Position numbers and translations under genes: made by a program. The notes under the pieces are model-generated. The model had not been told where the DNA came from, ran no database searches, and was given only the letters and a program-made list of their open reading frames with translations. This document shows positions 12,354-20,547 of a stretch of 64,000 nucleotides of DNA, piece by piece (position 1 is the first letter of the stretch; each line of letters begins with the position of its first letter). Source of the stretch: Aestuariibaculum sp. M13 (lineage in GTDB: Bacteria; Bacteroidota; Bacteroidia; Flavobacteriales; Flavobacteriaceae); assembly GCF_024723255.1 (NCBI RefSeq), contig NZ_JANIAC010000003.1:515336-579335 (forward strand). The letters are read 5' to 3'.

Positions 12354-13344
12354 TTTTTATAATGTCCCAACCAATCCAGATCACCAAAAAGCTCACGATT
12401 ACTTATATTGGGAGTTTGCAGGTTATAAAGGACAGGTAGCCGTTAAAATGGGTAAATGGAAAATGATTTGGAAGGACATAAAAACGGGGAACAAGGAAGT
12501 GGAACTTTACGATTTAGAAGCCTGTAGCTGGTCCAATGTCCCAGATGAAGATTTTGTTTTGCAAGACGATAAACCATGGGTAATAGGTGAGTTTGTCTGG
12601 ACCGGTTTCGATTATTTAGGAGAGCCCACACCTTACGATACCAAATGGCCATCGCGCAGTTCATATTTCGGAATCAATGATTTGGCGAGCTTGCCAAAAG
12701 ATCGCTACTACTTGTCCCTAAGCCGATGGAATACCAAAGACGAAGCGTTGCATATTTTACCACATTGGAATTGGAAAGGGCGCGAAGGCGAAACCACACC
12801 GGTTTTTGTTTACACAAGCTATAACAGCGCAGAATTGTTTGTAAACGGGAAAAGTATGGGCATCCAAAAGAAAAACAATAGTACACCAAAAAATCGGTAC
12901 CGTCTAATGTGGATGGATGTTAAATACCAACCTGGTAATATAAAGGTGGTGGCTTTTGATGACAATGGAAATTCGGCAGCAGAAAAAGAAATCCGTACAG
13001 CAGGTAAACCCTATAAGTTAGTATTGGATTCCGATAGAAAAATAATAAAAGCCGATGGGAAGGATTTAGCTTTTGTTACGGTTTCCGTGGTCGATAAAAA
13101 CGGCATACCTAGTCCTACCGCTACAAATCAGTTAAAGTTTAAGGTAAAGGGCGAAGGCAGCTTTAAAGCAGCTTGTAATGGCGATGCTACATCTCTAGAA
13201 ATGTTTCATTTACCAACCATGAAACTTTTTAGTGGTAAACTAGTGTTCATCGTGCAATCGAAATCTAAAGCAGGAGAAATTAATTTAACCGTAACAGGAA
13301 AAGGTTTAAAATCTGGAAAAACAACTATTAACACAAACAAATAA
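12354..13344 (+). pseudogene. In-frame chimera: sulfatase C-terminal fragment fused to GH2 C-terminal third
   Basis: Bases 12354-12523 encode a segment close to residues near 430-480 of the downstream sulfatase (KAHDYLYWEFAGYKGQVAV, then MGKWKMIWKDIK and VELYDLE). At about 12523 the frame passes without a break into the C-terminal part of a DUF4982-type GH2 (ACSWSNVPDEDF, then IGEFVWTGFDYLGEPTPYD with the GH2 nucleophile Glu), followed by Ig-like domains to the stop. The GH2 acid/base part and barrel start are missing, as is any signal peptide. From the ATG at 12448 a 298-aa protein could be made, but it should be inactive. At the junction both parents have Tyr-Asp codons (TACGAT), consistent with microhomology. 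Confidence 0.75.
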
Positions 13345-13348
13345 ACTA

Positions 13349-14938
13349 ATGAAGCTATTATACAACTTTACAGCATGTTTTTGTATTACTTTATTCTTTG
13401 GATGTCAAAATAAAAAAGAGTCCAAAGTAATTGCTGAAGATAAATTATCCAAACCAAACATTATCTACATTTTGGCAGATGATTTAGGCTACGGCGATTT
13501 AGGGGCCTATGGGCAAACAAGAATAGAAACCCCCAATATAGATGCCTTAGCAACCGATGGTATGTTGTTTACTCAACATTATTCGGCGGCTCCTGTTTGT
13601 GCTCCGGCCCGGGCATCATTATTAACAGGTAAACACGGTGGGCAGGCTAGCATACGAGGTAACGATGAGTGGGCTGAGCGTGGAAACGTGTGGAACTATA
13701 CCGCCATGATTAAAGACTCAACTTTAGAAGGTCAACGCCCCATGCCAAAAAGCACTATAACCATAGCCGATTTACTAAAAACGGCTAATTATAAAACCGC
13801 CGTAGTTGGTAAATGGGGTTTAGGTGCGCCCCATACCGAATCTGTGCCAACGCAAATGGGATTCGATTACTTTTTTGGGTACAATTGCCAAAGGTTAGCA
13901 CACACGTACACACCGCTACATTTATATGAAAACGATGAGCGCTACTACTTAAGCAATGATACCATTGCCCCGCACGAAGGATTGTCTAAGGATAGCGACC
14001 CTATGGACGAAGCTGCTTATGCAAAATACACACAGCCTGATTACAGTCCATCTTTGATTTTCGATAAAATGATGGATTTTATTGAAACGAATAAAGAACA
14101 TCCATTCTTTATGTATTGGGCAACACCAATACCCCACGTACCGTTGCAAGCACCCAAAAAATGGGTAGATCATTATGTTGAAAAGCTAGGTGACGAAGAC
14201 CCTTATTATTTCAAAGCGCAAAGAGGTAGCTATTTTCCAGCCAGATACCCACGAGCCACTTATGCGGCTATGGTCTCGTATTTAGATGAAAACGTAGGTA
14301 AACTGGTGGAGTATCTAAAAAAGGAAGGGTTGTATGATAACACTTTAATTGTGTTTACATCCGATAACGGACCTGCAAGTCCAGGCGATGGTGGTGCAAG
14401 CACACCTTGGTTTAATGGATCAGGGCTTTTTAATAACGATTATGGAAGAGTAAAAGGCTTTACATACGAAGGAGGTATTCGGGTACCGATGATTGCCACT
14501 TGGCCCGCTAAAATTAAGGCCGGAACAAAAAGCACCCATATTTCGGCGTTTTATGATGTAATGCCTACGCTTAACGAAATTGCTCAGGTTAAAACCGATT
14601 ATAAAAGTAACGGTATCAGTTTTTACAATGCCTTAACCAATCCAGGTCAACAAAAAGCACACGATTATTTATACTGGGAGTTCGCTGGCTATAAAGGACA
14701 GGTCGCTGTTAGAATGGGTAAATGGAAAATGATTTGGAAAGACATAAAAATAGGTAATAAAACCGTTGAGCTTTACGATTTAGAAGTCGATATTAAAGAA
14801 GAAAATAACATTATGGACCAACATCCAGAGATGCGTAACAAATTCTTCGAAATCGTTAAAAGAGAACATCAAACGCCCGAAAATGAATCGTTTTTAATTG
14901 AGGCAGTAGAGCTTGCAATAAACAATAGTAATATCTAA
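13349..14938 (+). CDS. Family S1 (arylsulfatase-type) sulfatase lipoprotein
   Basis: 529 residues with a lipobox (FFGC, Cys19). Asp44-Asp45 in ILADDLGYGD are calcium ligands. Cys84 in CAPARASLLTG is the residue converted to formylglycine (C-x-P-x-R). Further metal and sulfate ligands are expected at GKWGLG and TSDNGP. The length is normal for S1. It should remove an O-sulfate from a sugar after maturation by an anaerobic-type sulfatase-maturing enzyme or FGE encoded elsewhere. It starts 4 bases after the chimeric GH2 pseudogene, and a fragment of a close relative lies within that pseudogene, so the sulfatase gene was probably once duplicated here. Sulfatase subfamily and sulfate position are not determined. 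Confidence 0.93.
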   Translation: MKLLYNFTACFCITLFFGCQNKKESKVIAEDKLSKPNIIYILADDLGYGDLGAYGQTRIETPNIDALATDGMLFTQHYSAAPVCAPARASLLTGKHGGQASIRGNDEWAERGNVWNYTAMIKDSTLEGQRPMPKSTITIADLLKTANYKTAVVGKWGLGAPHTESVPTQMGFDYFFGYNCQRLAHTYTPLHLYENDERYYLSNDTIAPHEGLSKDSDPMDEAAYAKYTQPDYSPSLIFDKMMDFIETNKEHPFFMYWATPIPHVPLQAPKKWVDHYVEKLGDEDPYYFKAQRGSYFPARYPRATYAAMVSYLDENVGKLVEYLKKEGLYDNTLIVFTSDNGPASPGDGGASTPWFNGSGLFNNDYGRVKGFTYEGGIRVPMIATWPAKIKAGTKSTHISAFYDVMPTLNEIAQVKTDYKSNGISFYNALTNPGQQKAHDYLYWEFAGYKGQVAVRMGKWKMIWKDIKIGNKTVELYDLEVDIKEENNIMDQHPEMRNKFFEIVKREHQTPENESFLIEAVELAINNSNI

Positions 14939-15037
14939 CACTAAAATTAAATAGAGCGAACAGACTACAAAAGAGGCAAAATGTTTTTATGATTTCTTCT
15001 TAAATCAGTAATTTTTTTGTTAAATAAATTAATGGTT

Positions 15038-18000
15038 TTAGGCAGCATCAATTTCAAAAAGAAAATCTTTAAGTGACTGCTGTCCTTCAATGTTTAGTTT
15101 TTTTCGCAGCCTGTGACGCGCTACTTTTACAGAACTTAATGAAATACCATAAAGGGTTGCAATATGTTGCGACGAGAAGTTAAGTTTTATTAGAGCACAA
15201 AGCTGTATGTCGCGTTCGCTCAATTTGGAGCAGTATTTTTTTAAGTCTTTAATAAATGTGGGATGTACTTGGTTAAATAACGAGTAGAAGTTTTTCCAGT
15301 CCTTGTCCATTATAAAGCTATCGTCTATTAAACTAATAATGTTTCTTAGGTTCTGTTTGTCAATTTGTTTTTGTTGGGTTTCTTTTTTTAACTTTTCTTT
15401 GATATCGTTTAGCAAATTGTTTTTATGTACCGTGCGTAAAGTGTTGTTAGTGAGCTCGTTTATTTTAAAATTAAGCTCGCCTCTTAATTTTTTTTGATTG
15501 AGCTCTTGGTTCTTTTTTTCAAAATTTAATAGGGCAATCTTGCCTTGATATACTTCGTCTTGTTGCTTTTTTGCTTCGTCGGTTTTTATTTTAAGTAGTC
15601 TTTGTAGTTTTTCTTTTTGATGTTTAACGGCCGATAAGCGCCATCTAAATATAAAAATGATTAGCGCTACTAGGCTAACAAAAAGGACTGTCTTTGTAGA
15701 ATTACGCTCCCAAAATGATGGAATTACTTTAAGTTTTAGCGATGCTGTATGCGGACTCCAAACACCTAATTCGTTGGCGACTCTGACGTTTAGCTTATAG
15801 TTACCTGGTTTAAGCGAGGAAAAACTTAAACTTTTGGTGTTTTCTATGGCTTGCCAAGTATCGTTAAGTCCCTCGAGTTTATAGGCGTATTTTAAGCCTT
15901 CAGATTCATAGAAATAGGACGATGAAAAATTAATGGAAAATAAGACCGTATTATGCGGTATGTTTATGGGAGAGTCTTGGGTTGCTTTGTTGATTTGGAA
16001 ACTGGTATTAACTGGTCTAGAATCCTGTTCTTTTGTAATATTTGATGCACTTGTAAAAAAAACTTTAGGCTGTGGCGAATCGTGTTTAAGTTCTTGCGGA
16101 TTAAAATATGTTAACCCTTGGTTTCCAGCCATAATAATAGAACCATCGCTGTTTAAAGCTGCTGCACCACCGTTAAAAGCTTGAATACCTTCGTTTGGTG
16201 ATAAATTGATAATAGATCCATCGAAATTTATTTTAGAGAGTCCCGTATTGGTGCTCAACCAGATATTTTGGTTGTTGTCTTTTAGAATACCCCGAATAAT
16301 GCTGCCTTCTATTTGTTGGTTACACTCTAATCGTTCAAAGGTGTTTTTGCTTCTGGAGTATTTGTTTACACCGTAACCATAAGTGCCAATTAGTAAGGAA
16401 AGATCGTTTGTTTCGGCAATTGATAAAATATGATTACTACTCAGACTTGTAGAATCATTTTGGTTTAAAAAATAACTCGTTTTTTCAAGTGTGTTATGGG
16501 CTGGGTGGAATTTGTGTAATCCGTGTCCAGTGCCTACCCACATATCGCCTTTAATGTCTTTGTAAATAGCCGTAACGTTATTTCCAGGAGTATACCTTGT
16601 GCCAACTTGAATATGTTCAATTATATTTAGGGCATTGTCGTAAACTTTCACGCCATCTCGGCACCCTACCCAAATAGTGTTGTCTTTACTTTCCTTAATA
16701 GCAAAGATTCCTCTTAAGTTTCGACCTTCTTCAGCAAACAGAAAAGTCTCTTTTTTAACATCATATATATTGAGCCCGCCACGTAAGGTGCCAATCCAAA
16801 TGCGCTGTTGGTTGTCTTCCATTAGTGATAAAACAATGTTGCCATTTAGGTCGGATTGATTTTCGGTATCGTCGATAAAAACTTTTACATTTTTTGTTTT
16901 TGGATTGTAATGCCTAAGACCATTACGTCCCGCCGAAAGCCAAATGGTTTTGTTGCTGTCTTCTAAAATAGTAGAACTTTGTCCGTCTTTAGTATTAAAT
17001 CCTAGTTGTTGACTGGAGATACGCTTAATTTCAAGTTGGTTTTTGAAAATACAAATACCACCATGTACAGTGGAAAGCAATATAGTATTATCTAAGCCAG
17101 GTTTAATCGATAGTATAGAATTATCTGAAATGGAATGGTTGCTATTATAGCTTTGCTGAAAATAATAAAAAGAATTATGCTGTTTTTGAAACAGGTTTAA
17201 ACCGCCTCCATCTGTGCCAATCCAAATATTGCTATTGGTATCTAAATAAAGGCATAAAACGATATTATTGTTTATCCCTTTAGGGGTTTGGCTTTTAAAA
17301 TGGGTGGTTTTATTGTTTTTCTGGTTTATACTAAATAGGCCGTTGCCATTGGTGGCTACCCAAAGCGTGTTATTGGTATCAATTACCAAATCGTTTATAG
17401 ATGTTGTATTGTTATATGCTAAAGGGGTGTAGCTAGAAATAGCTTCTGAGTGATAGTAAAAAATTTTACCACTATTGGAGCCAAGCCACAGGGTGCCATC
17501 GTCTCCTTCAATAATACTTGTAAATATTAAAGCTGGTGGGGTTTTTATAATTTTAATCGAATTTTCAATAATGTTAAAATCAGTACTCATTTTAAAACCA
17601 ACTAAAGACGAATCTGTAATAATCCAGTAGCCATTTTTTGTGCTAATCATTTTAATGATGTGCCTAGAAAAAGCATTGGTGAATTTGTTTTTTTCAAAAT
17701 GAATCAACTCAAAGGTGTTACGATTTGGATTAAAGAAAAATAGTCCTTTCGTGGTCGCTGCCCATATATGTCCTTTATCATCTTCTATAAGTTGATTAAC
17801 AATACCTTTAGGGGATAAGTTGTAGGTCTCTGTATTTTCTCCGTTGTATTTGTTTATGGCTAACTCTGTAGCAGCCCATAAAAATCCATTAGAGTCTTGA
17901 AGTACATCTGTAATTCTGTTGTCGGATAAACCTTGTTTTGTTGAAATGTTTTGAAAGCGTAAAACATACTCCTGAGATGTTGATACATTAAAAAATAAGC

Positions 18001-18040
18001 TTATAAAAATTAAGCATACGAATATTTTAGTTGGTATCAT
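15038..18040 (-). CDS. Membrane-spanning propeller (Y_Y_Y) regulator with LuxR-type HTH output
   Basis: 1000 residues: a signal peptide (to about 22), a long two-component-regulator-type beta-propeller (about 25-690; repeats such as DSNGFLWAATE, DKGHIWAAT, DDGTLWLGS), a Y_Y_Y domain (about 705-775), one membrane helix (about 782-802), a coiled coil (805-900) and a C-terminal helix-turn-helix (SERDIQLCALIKLNFSSQHIATLYGISLSSVKVARHRL in pieces, about 935-990). There is no histidine kinase or receiver, so it differs from classical hybrid two-component systems: one chain would sense a periplasmic oligosaccharide and bind DNA. It is divergent from the GH16-SusC-SusD block, and the shared intergenic region carries an 11-bp-period repeat that is a candidate operator. 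Confidence 0.88.
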   Translation of the reverse strand: MIPTKIFVCLIFISLFFNVSTSQEYVLRFQNISTKQGLSDNRITDVLQDSNGFLWAATELAINKYNGENTETYNLSPKGIVNQLIEDDKGHIWAATTKGLFFFNPNRNTFELIHFEKNKFTNAFSRHIIKMISTKNGYWIITDSSLVGFKMSTDFNIIENSIKIIKTPPALIFTSIIEGDDGTLWLGSNSGKIFYYHSEAISSYTPLAYNNTTSINDLVIDTNNTLWVATNGNGLFSINQKNNKTTHFKSQTPKGINNNIVLCLYLDTNSNIWIGTDGGGLNLFQKQHNSFYYFQQSYNSNHSISDNSILSIKPGLDNTILLSTVHGGICIFKNQLEIKRISSQQLGFNTKDGQSSTILEDSNKTIWLSAGRNGLRHYNPKTKNVKVFIDDTENQSDLNGNIVLSLMEDNQQRIWIGTLRGGLNIYDVKKETFLFAEEGRNLRGIFAIKESKDNTIWVGCRDGVKVYDNALNIIEHIQVGTRYTPGNNVTAIYKDIKGDMWVGTGHGLHKFHPAHNTLEKTSYFLNQNDSTSLSSNHILSIAETNDLSLLIGTYGYGVNKYSRSKNTFERLECNQQIEGSIIRGILKDNNQNIWLSTNTGLSKINFDGSIINLSPNEGIQAFNGGAAALNSDGSIIMAGNQGLTYFNPQELKHDSPQPKVFFTSASNITKEQDSRPVNTSFQINKATQDSPINIPHNTVLFSINFSSSYFYESEGLKYAYKLEGLNDTWQAIENTKSLSFSSLKPGNYKLNVRVANELGVWSPHTASLKLKVIPSFWERNSTKTVLFVSLVALIIFIFRWRLSAVKHQKEKLQRLLKIKTDEAKKQQDEVYQGKIALLNFEKKNQELNQKKLRGELNFKINELTNNTLRTVHKNNLLNDIKEKLKKETQQKQIDKQNLRNIISLIDDSFIMDKDWKNFYSLFNQVHPTFIKDLKKYCSKLSERDIQLCALIKLNFSSQHIATLYGISLSSVKVARHRLRKKLNIEGQQSLKDFLFEIDAA

Positions 18041-18126
18041 ATGTGTTAACCTGTGTTAGTATTTTTTTAATCGATATATTTTAGATAAACCCTTTTATTT
18101 ATAGGTGTTTATAGTGTTTTGTTTTT

Positions 18127-18175
18127 TGTAATGTAACTTAAATGTATCACAAATGTAACCTATATGTAACTGCTG
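18127..18175 (+). promoter_or_regulatory. Four TGTAAC repeats with an 11-bp period, candidate operator
   Basis: TGTAAC, TGTATC, TGTAAC and TGTAAC begin at 18132, 18143, 18154 and 18165, exactly 11 bases apart, so all lie on one face of the helix. The array is about 90 bases upstream of the regulator start and about 185 upstream of the GH16 start; the whole divergent spacer is 18041-18358. A matching array lies at 63153-63212 before another GH16 gene. Note that the minus strand here also reads TACATTTG, which fits the Bacteroidota -7 pattern TAnnTTTG, so the array may overlap the regulator's own promoter. Confidence 0.6.
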
Positions 18176-18358
18176 TATTCCGTGTTTTATGTGATAAAAT
18201 AAATAATATAGCGGAGTAAAAGTATGCAATATTAATATTAAAACAATTCTAAATCTATAATTATAAACACATTTAAAAAAATAAGAAAGAGAATTGAGAT
18301 TTCAGTTGTAAACTAATCAAAGAATAAAAACAATTAAAACCAAAAACCACTAAGTTAA

Positions 18359-20479
18359 ATGAAACAACAACCATTATTTAAGGTATTTTTTGCGTTATCG
18401 GCCATCATTTCTATTTTCCTGGCTTGTGATAGCGATGACGATGGGGCGAATGAAAAAAACAGAACCCCCTATTTTAATATTGAGCCTATTTTTTTCTCAG
18501 AAGAAAACATACTAGAAGTAGCAGAAGATTCTCTGAAGGTAGATATCAAAACCAATTCATATTGGGAAATTACTAAAGGAGAGGATGCCGAATGGCTTTC
18601 AGTTTCTCCCAATAAGGGCACGGGAGATAATGTTGTAAAGTTACTCTCAAAAGAGAATGCAACTATTAAAGAAAGAACGTCATGGGTGTATTTTACGGCA
18701 TATCAATTAAAGGATAGCGTTAAGGTAACCCAAAAGGGAAGGGATTTAATCTTATCTCAGGCTGAATTTAAAAATGTTTCTGCTAACGAAACTCTTTTGA
18801 ATTTTAACGTAGAGGCTAATATTGAATGGAAAGCTCAAGTTAAAGAAACCCTTACTTGGTTAAGTCTGAATAAAACTACAGGAGAAAAAGGTCTTACAGC
18901 TCTAGAACTTACTGTAAGTGCTAATGAATTTGAGGAAGCGCGTATCGATTCTATTTTGTTTATCAGCAAAGATGAAAATCCAAGTTCTAAAGTATGGTTA
19001 AAAGTAGCTCAGGATGCTTTTGCGGCACCAGAACCGTCAATTGTTATTGAATCTAATACTCCAAATGTGGGCGCTGAAGCGGGGGAGTTTGTCTTAAATT
19101 TTATGTCTAATATTGATTGGGTGATAAGTACCGAAATACCAGATGTTACGTTCTCTACGCCAGAAGGAACTTCGGCTAACGAAAGTCAATCGGTAACCAT
19201 AAATTATCCTGCAAATACAGATTCAGAATCTAGAGAGATTATGGTAGTTTTAAAGGGTAAAGCTCCAAATGATGAGTATCAAACAAATTTTAAAATAGTA
19301 CAAAGTGGAGCCGTTGCGCCTGGCTTGATTGTGAAGAATACCATTATAGATATTGATGGTAAAAATCAAATATTTACAATAGAGTTAACTTCGTCAAATG
19401 TCGATTGGAAAGCGGTTTCTTTAGATCCTAGGTTTGTTATTACTGATAATGCTTCTGGAATGGCAACAACAGCCCCTATTTTAATAAAAGTGAATGCTTC
19501 AGACAACAAAACATTAACAACTTTATCTGGTATTATAGAAATTCAAAAAGCAGATGATGCTTCTGTTAAAACCGAAGTTACCATAAATCAAGGTCTGCAC
19601 CCTATGAACGATGAAACTGTAGTGTATGATGATCCTTCTAAAACAGCAGCACAACTGTCACTCGATCAGGGTGTGGCACATCCAACAAAAGAAGGCTGGA
19701 ATTTTTGGAATGCCCATGAGTTTACAGATAACTCAACCGGTTTCTGGAATTTCGATACTAGATTAGCTATTAATCATGCTGTGTTTAATGACGGAATGAG
19801 AGTGCTTGAAAATGGGACTTTAAAGCTTAAAACCAAAAAATTAGCAGCACCAACTGTAAATAAATATGGTGATCCTGCTGAGTACGAAATGTCAGCTCTT
19901 TATAGTAAGCGTCATGACCAAGGAGGTGTAAAATGGGTGAAATTTACTAAAAATATGCGTGTTGAAGTACGTTACCGTAACTCAGGTAAGCAAGGATTCA
20001 ACGAAGCTATTTGGTTCATGGGACAAAGTAATTACGACTCTCAAAAAATTCCATGGCCACAGTGTGGTGAAATAGATTTAGTGGAAGCACCATATAAAAA
20101 CGAGGCTCATTTCGCATTACATACCGAAAATTTCTCTGCAAATACCAGTAATGCCGAAGCGGCGAGCGTTAAAATAGCAGACGAAACAAAATGGAACATT
20201 TACTGGGTAGAAATTTTAGAAGACCGCATTATTGGAGGTATTAATGGACACCAGTACTTTGAACATGTTAAAGGAGATGGAGGCAATAACGATTGGCCTT
20301 GGGATAACCCTTCAGGTATGATGATGATTATTACTCCAGGTATTGGTGGGTGGACCGGAACAATGCCAAATATGACTGTTGGTGAAGAGGCTATTATGGA
20401 ATTAGATTGGATTAGGGTATATACCAACTCTAGTTTTGATGTATCTTCTCAAACTGGTCACGACGGTAAATTCTATTAA
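18359..20479 (+). CDS. BACON-domain GH16 endo-glycosidase lipoprotein
   Basis: 706 residues with a lipobox (FLAC, Cys22). Residues about 50-415 hold four BACON-like Ig repeats, each ending in a V-x-Q-type strand, which probably hold the enzyme away from the membrane or bind mucin-like glycans. The GH16 jelly roll runs from about 430 to 695; the catalytic motif is EIDLVE with Glu571 as nucleophile and Glu576 as acid/base, the bulge-containing form of laminarinase, agarase, carrageenase and endo-O-glycanase relatives. It is first in the block before SusC and SusD, so it probably makes the first endo-cut at the surface and feeds the transporter. Exact substrate is not readable; beta-galactan or poly-LacNAc-type chains are both possible. 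Confidence 0.85.
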   Translation: MKQQPLFKVFFALSAIISIFLACDSDDDGANEKNRTPYFNIEPIFFSEENILEVAEDSLKVDIKTNSYWEITKGEDAEWLSVSPNKGTGDNVVKLLSKENATIKERTSWVYFTAYQLKDSVKVTQKGRDLILSQAEFKNVSANETLLNFNVEANIEWKAQVKETLTWLSLNKTTGEKGLTALELTVSANEFEEARIDSILFISKDENPSSKVWLKVAQDAFAAPEPSIVIESNTPNVGAEAGEFVLNFMSNIDWVISTEIPDVTFSTPEGTSANESQSVTINYPANTDSESREIMVVLKGKAPNDEYQTNFKIVQSGAVAPGLIVKNTIIDIDGKNQIFTIELTSSNVDWKAVSLDPRFVITDNASGMATTAPILIKVNASDNKTLTTLSGIIEIQKADDASVKTEVTINQGLHPMNDETVVYDDPSKTAAQLSLDQGVAHPTKEGWNFWNAHEFTDNSTGFWNFDTRLAINHAVFNDGMRVLENGTLKLKTKKLAAPTVNKYGDPAEYEMSALYSKRHDQGGVKWVKFTKNMRVEVRYRNSGKQGFNEAIWFMGQSNYDSQKIPWPQCGEIDLVEAPYKNEAHFALHTENFSANTSNAEAASVKIADETKWNIYWVEILEDRIIGGINGHQYFEHVKGDGGNNDWPWDNPSGMMMIITPGIGGWTGTMPNMTVGEEAIMELDWIRVYTNSSFDVSSQTGHDGKFY

Positions 20480-20491
20480 AATGAACAACTT

Positions 20492-20526
20492 AGAGGGAGG
20501 AAGCTCACTAGGGCTTCTCTTCCTTT
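20492..20526 (+). terminator. Hairpin between GH16 and susC, possible attenuator
   Basis: GGAGGAAGC (from about 20496) can pair with GCTTCTCTTCC (to about 20524), with some bulging, in the 68-base gap between the GH16 stop and the SusC start. A short T run follows. It may reduce read-through from GH16 into susC or protect mRNA ends. Confidence 0.35.
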
Positions 20527-20547
20527 ATAAAATTGAAAAGCATAATA

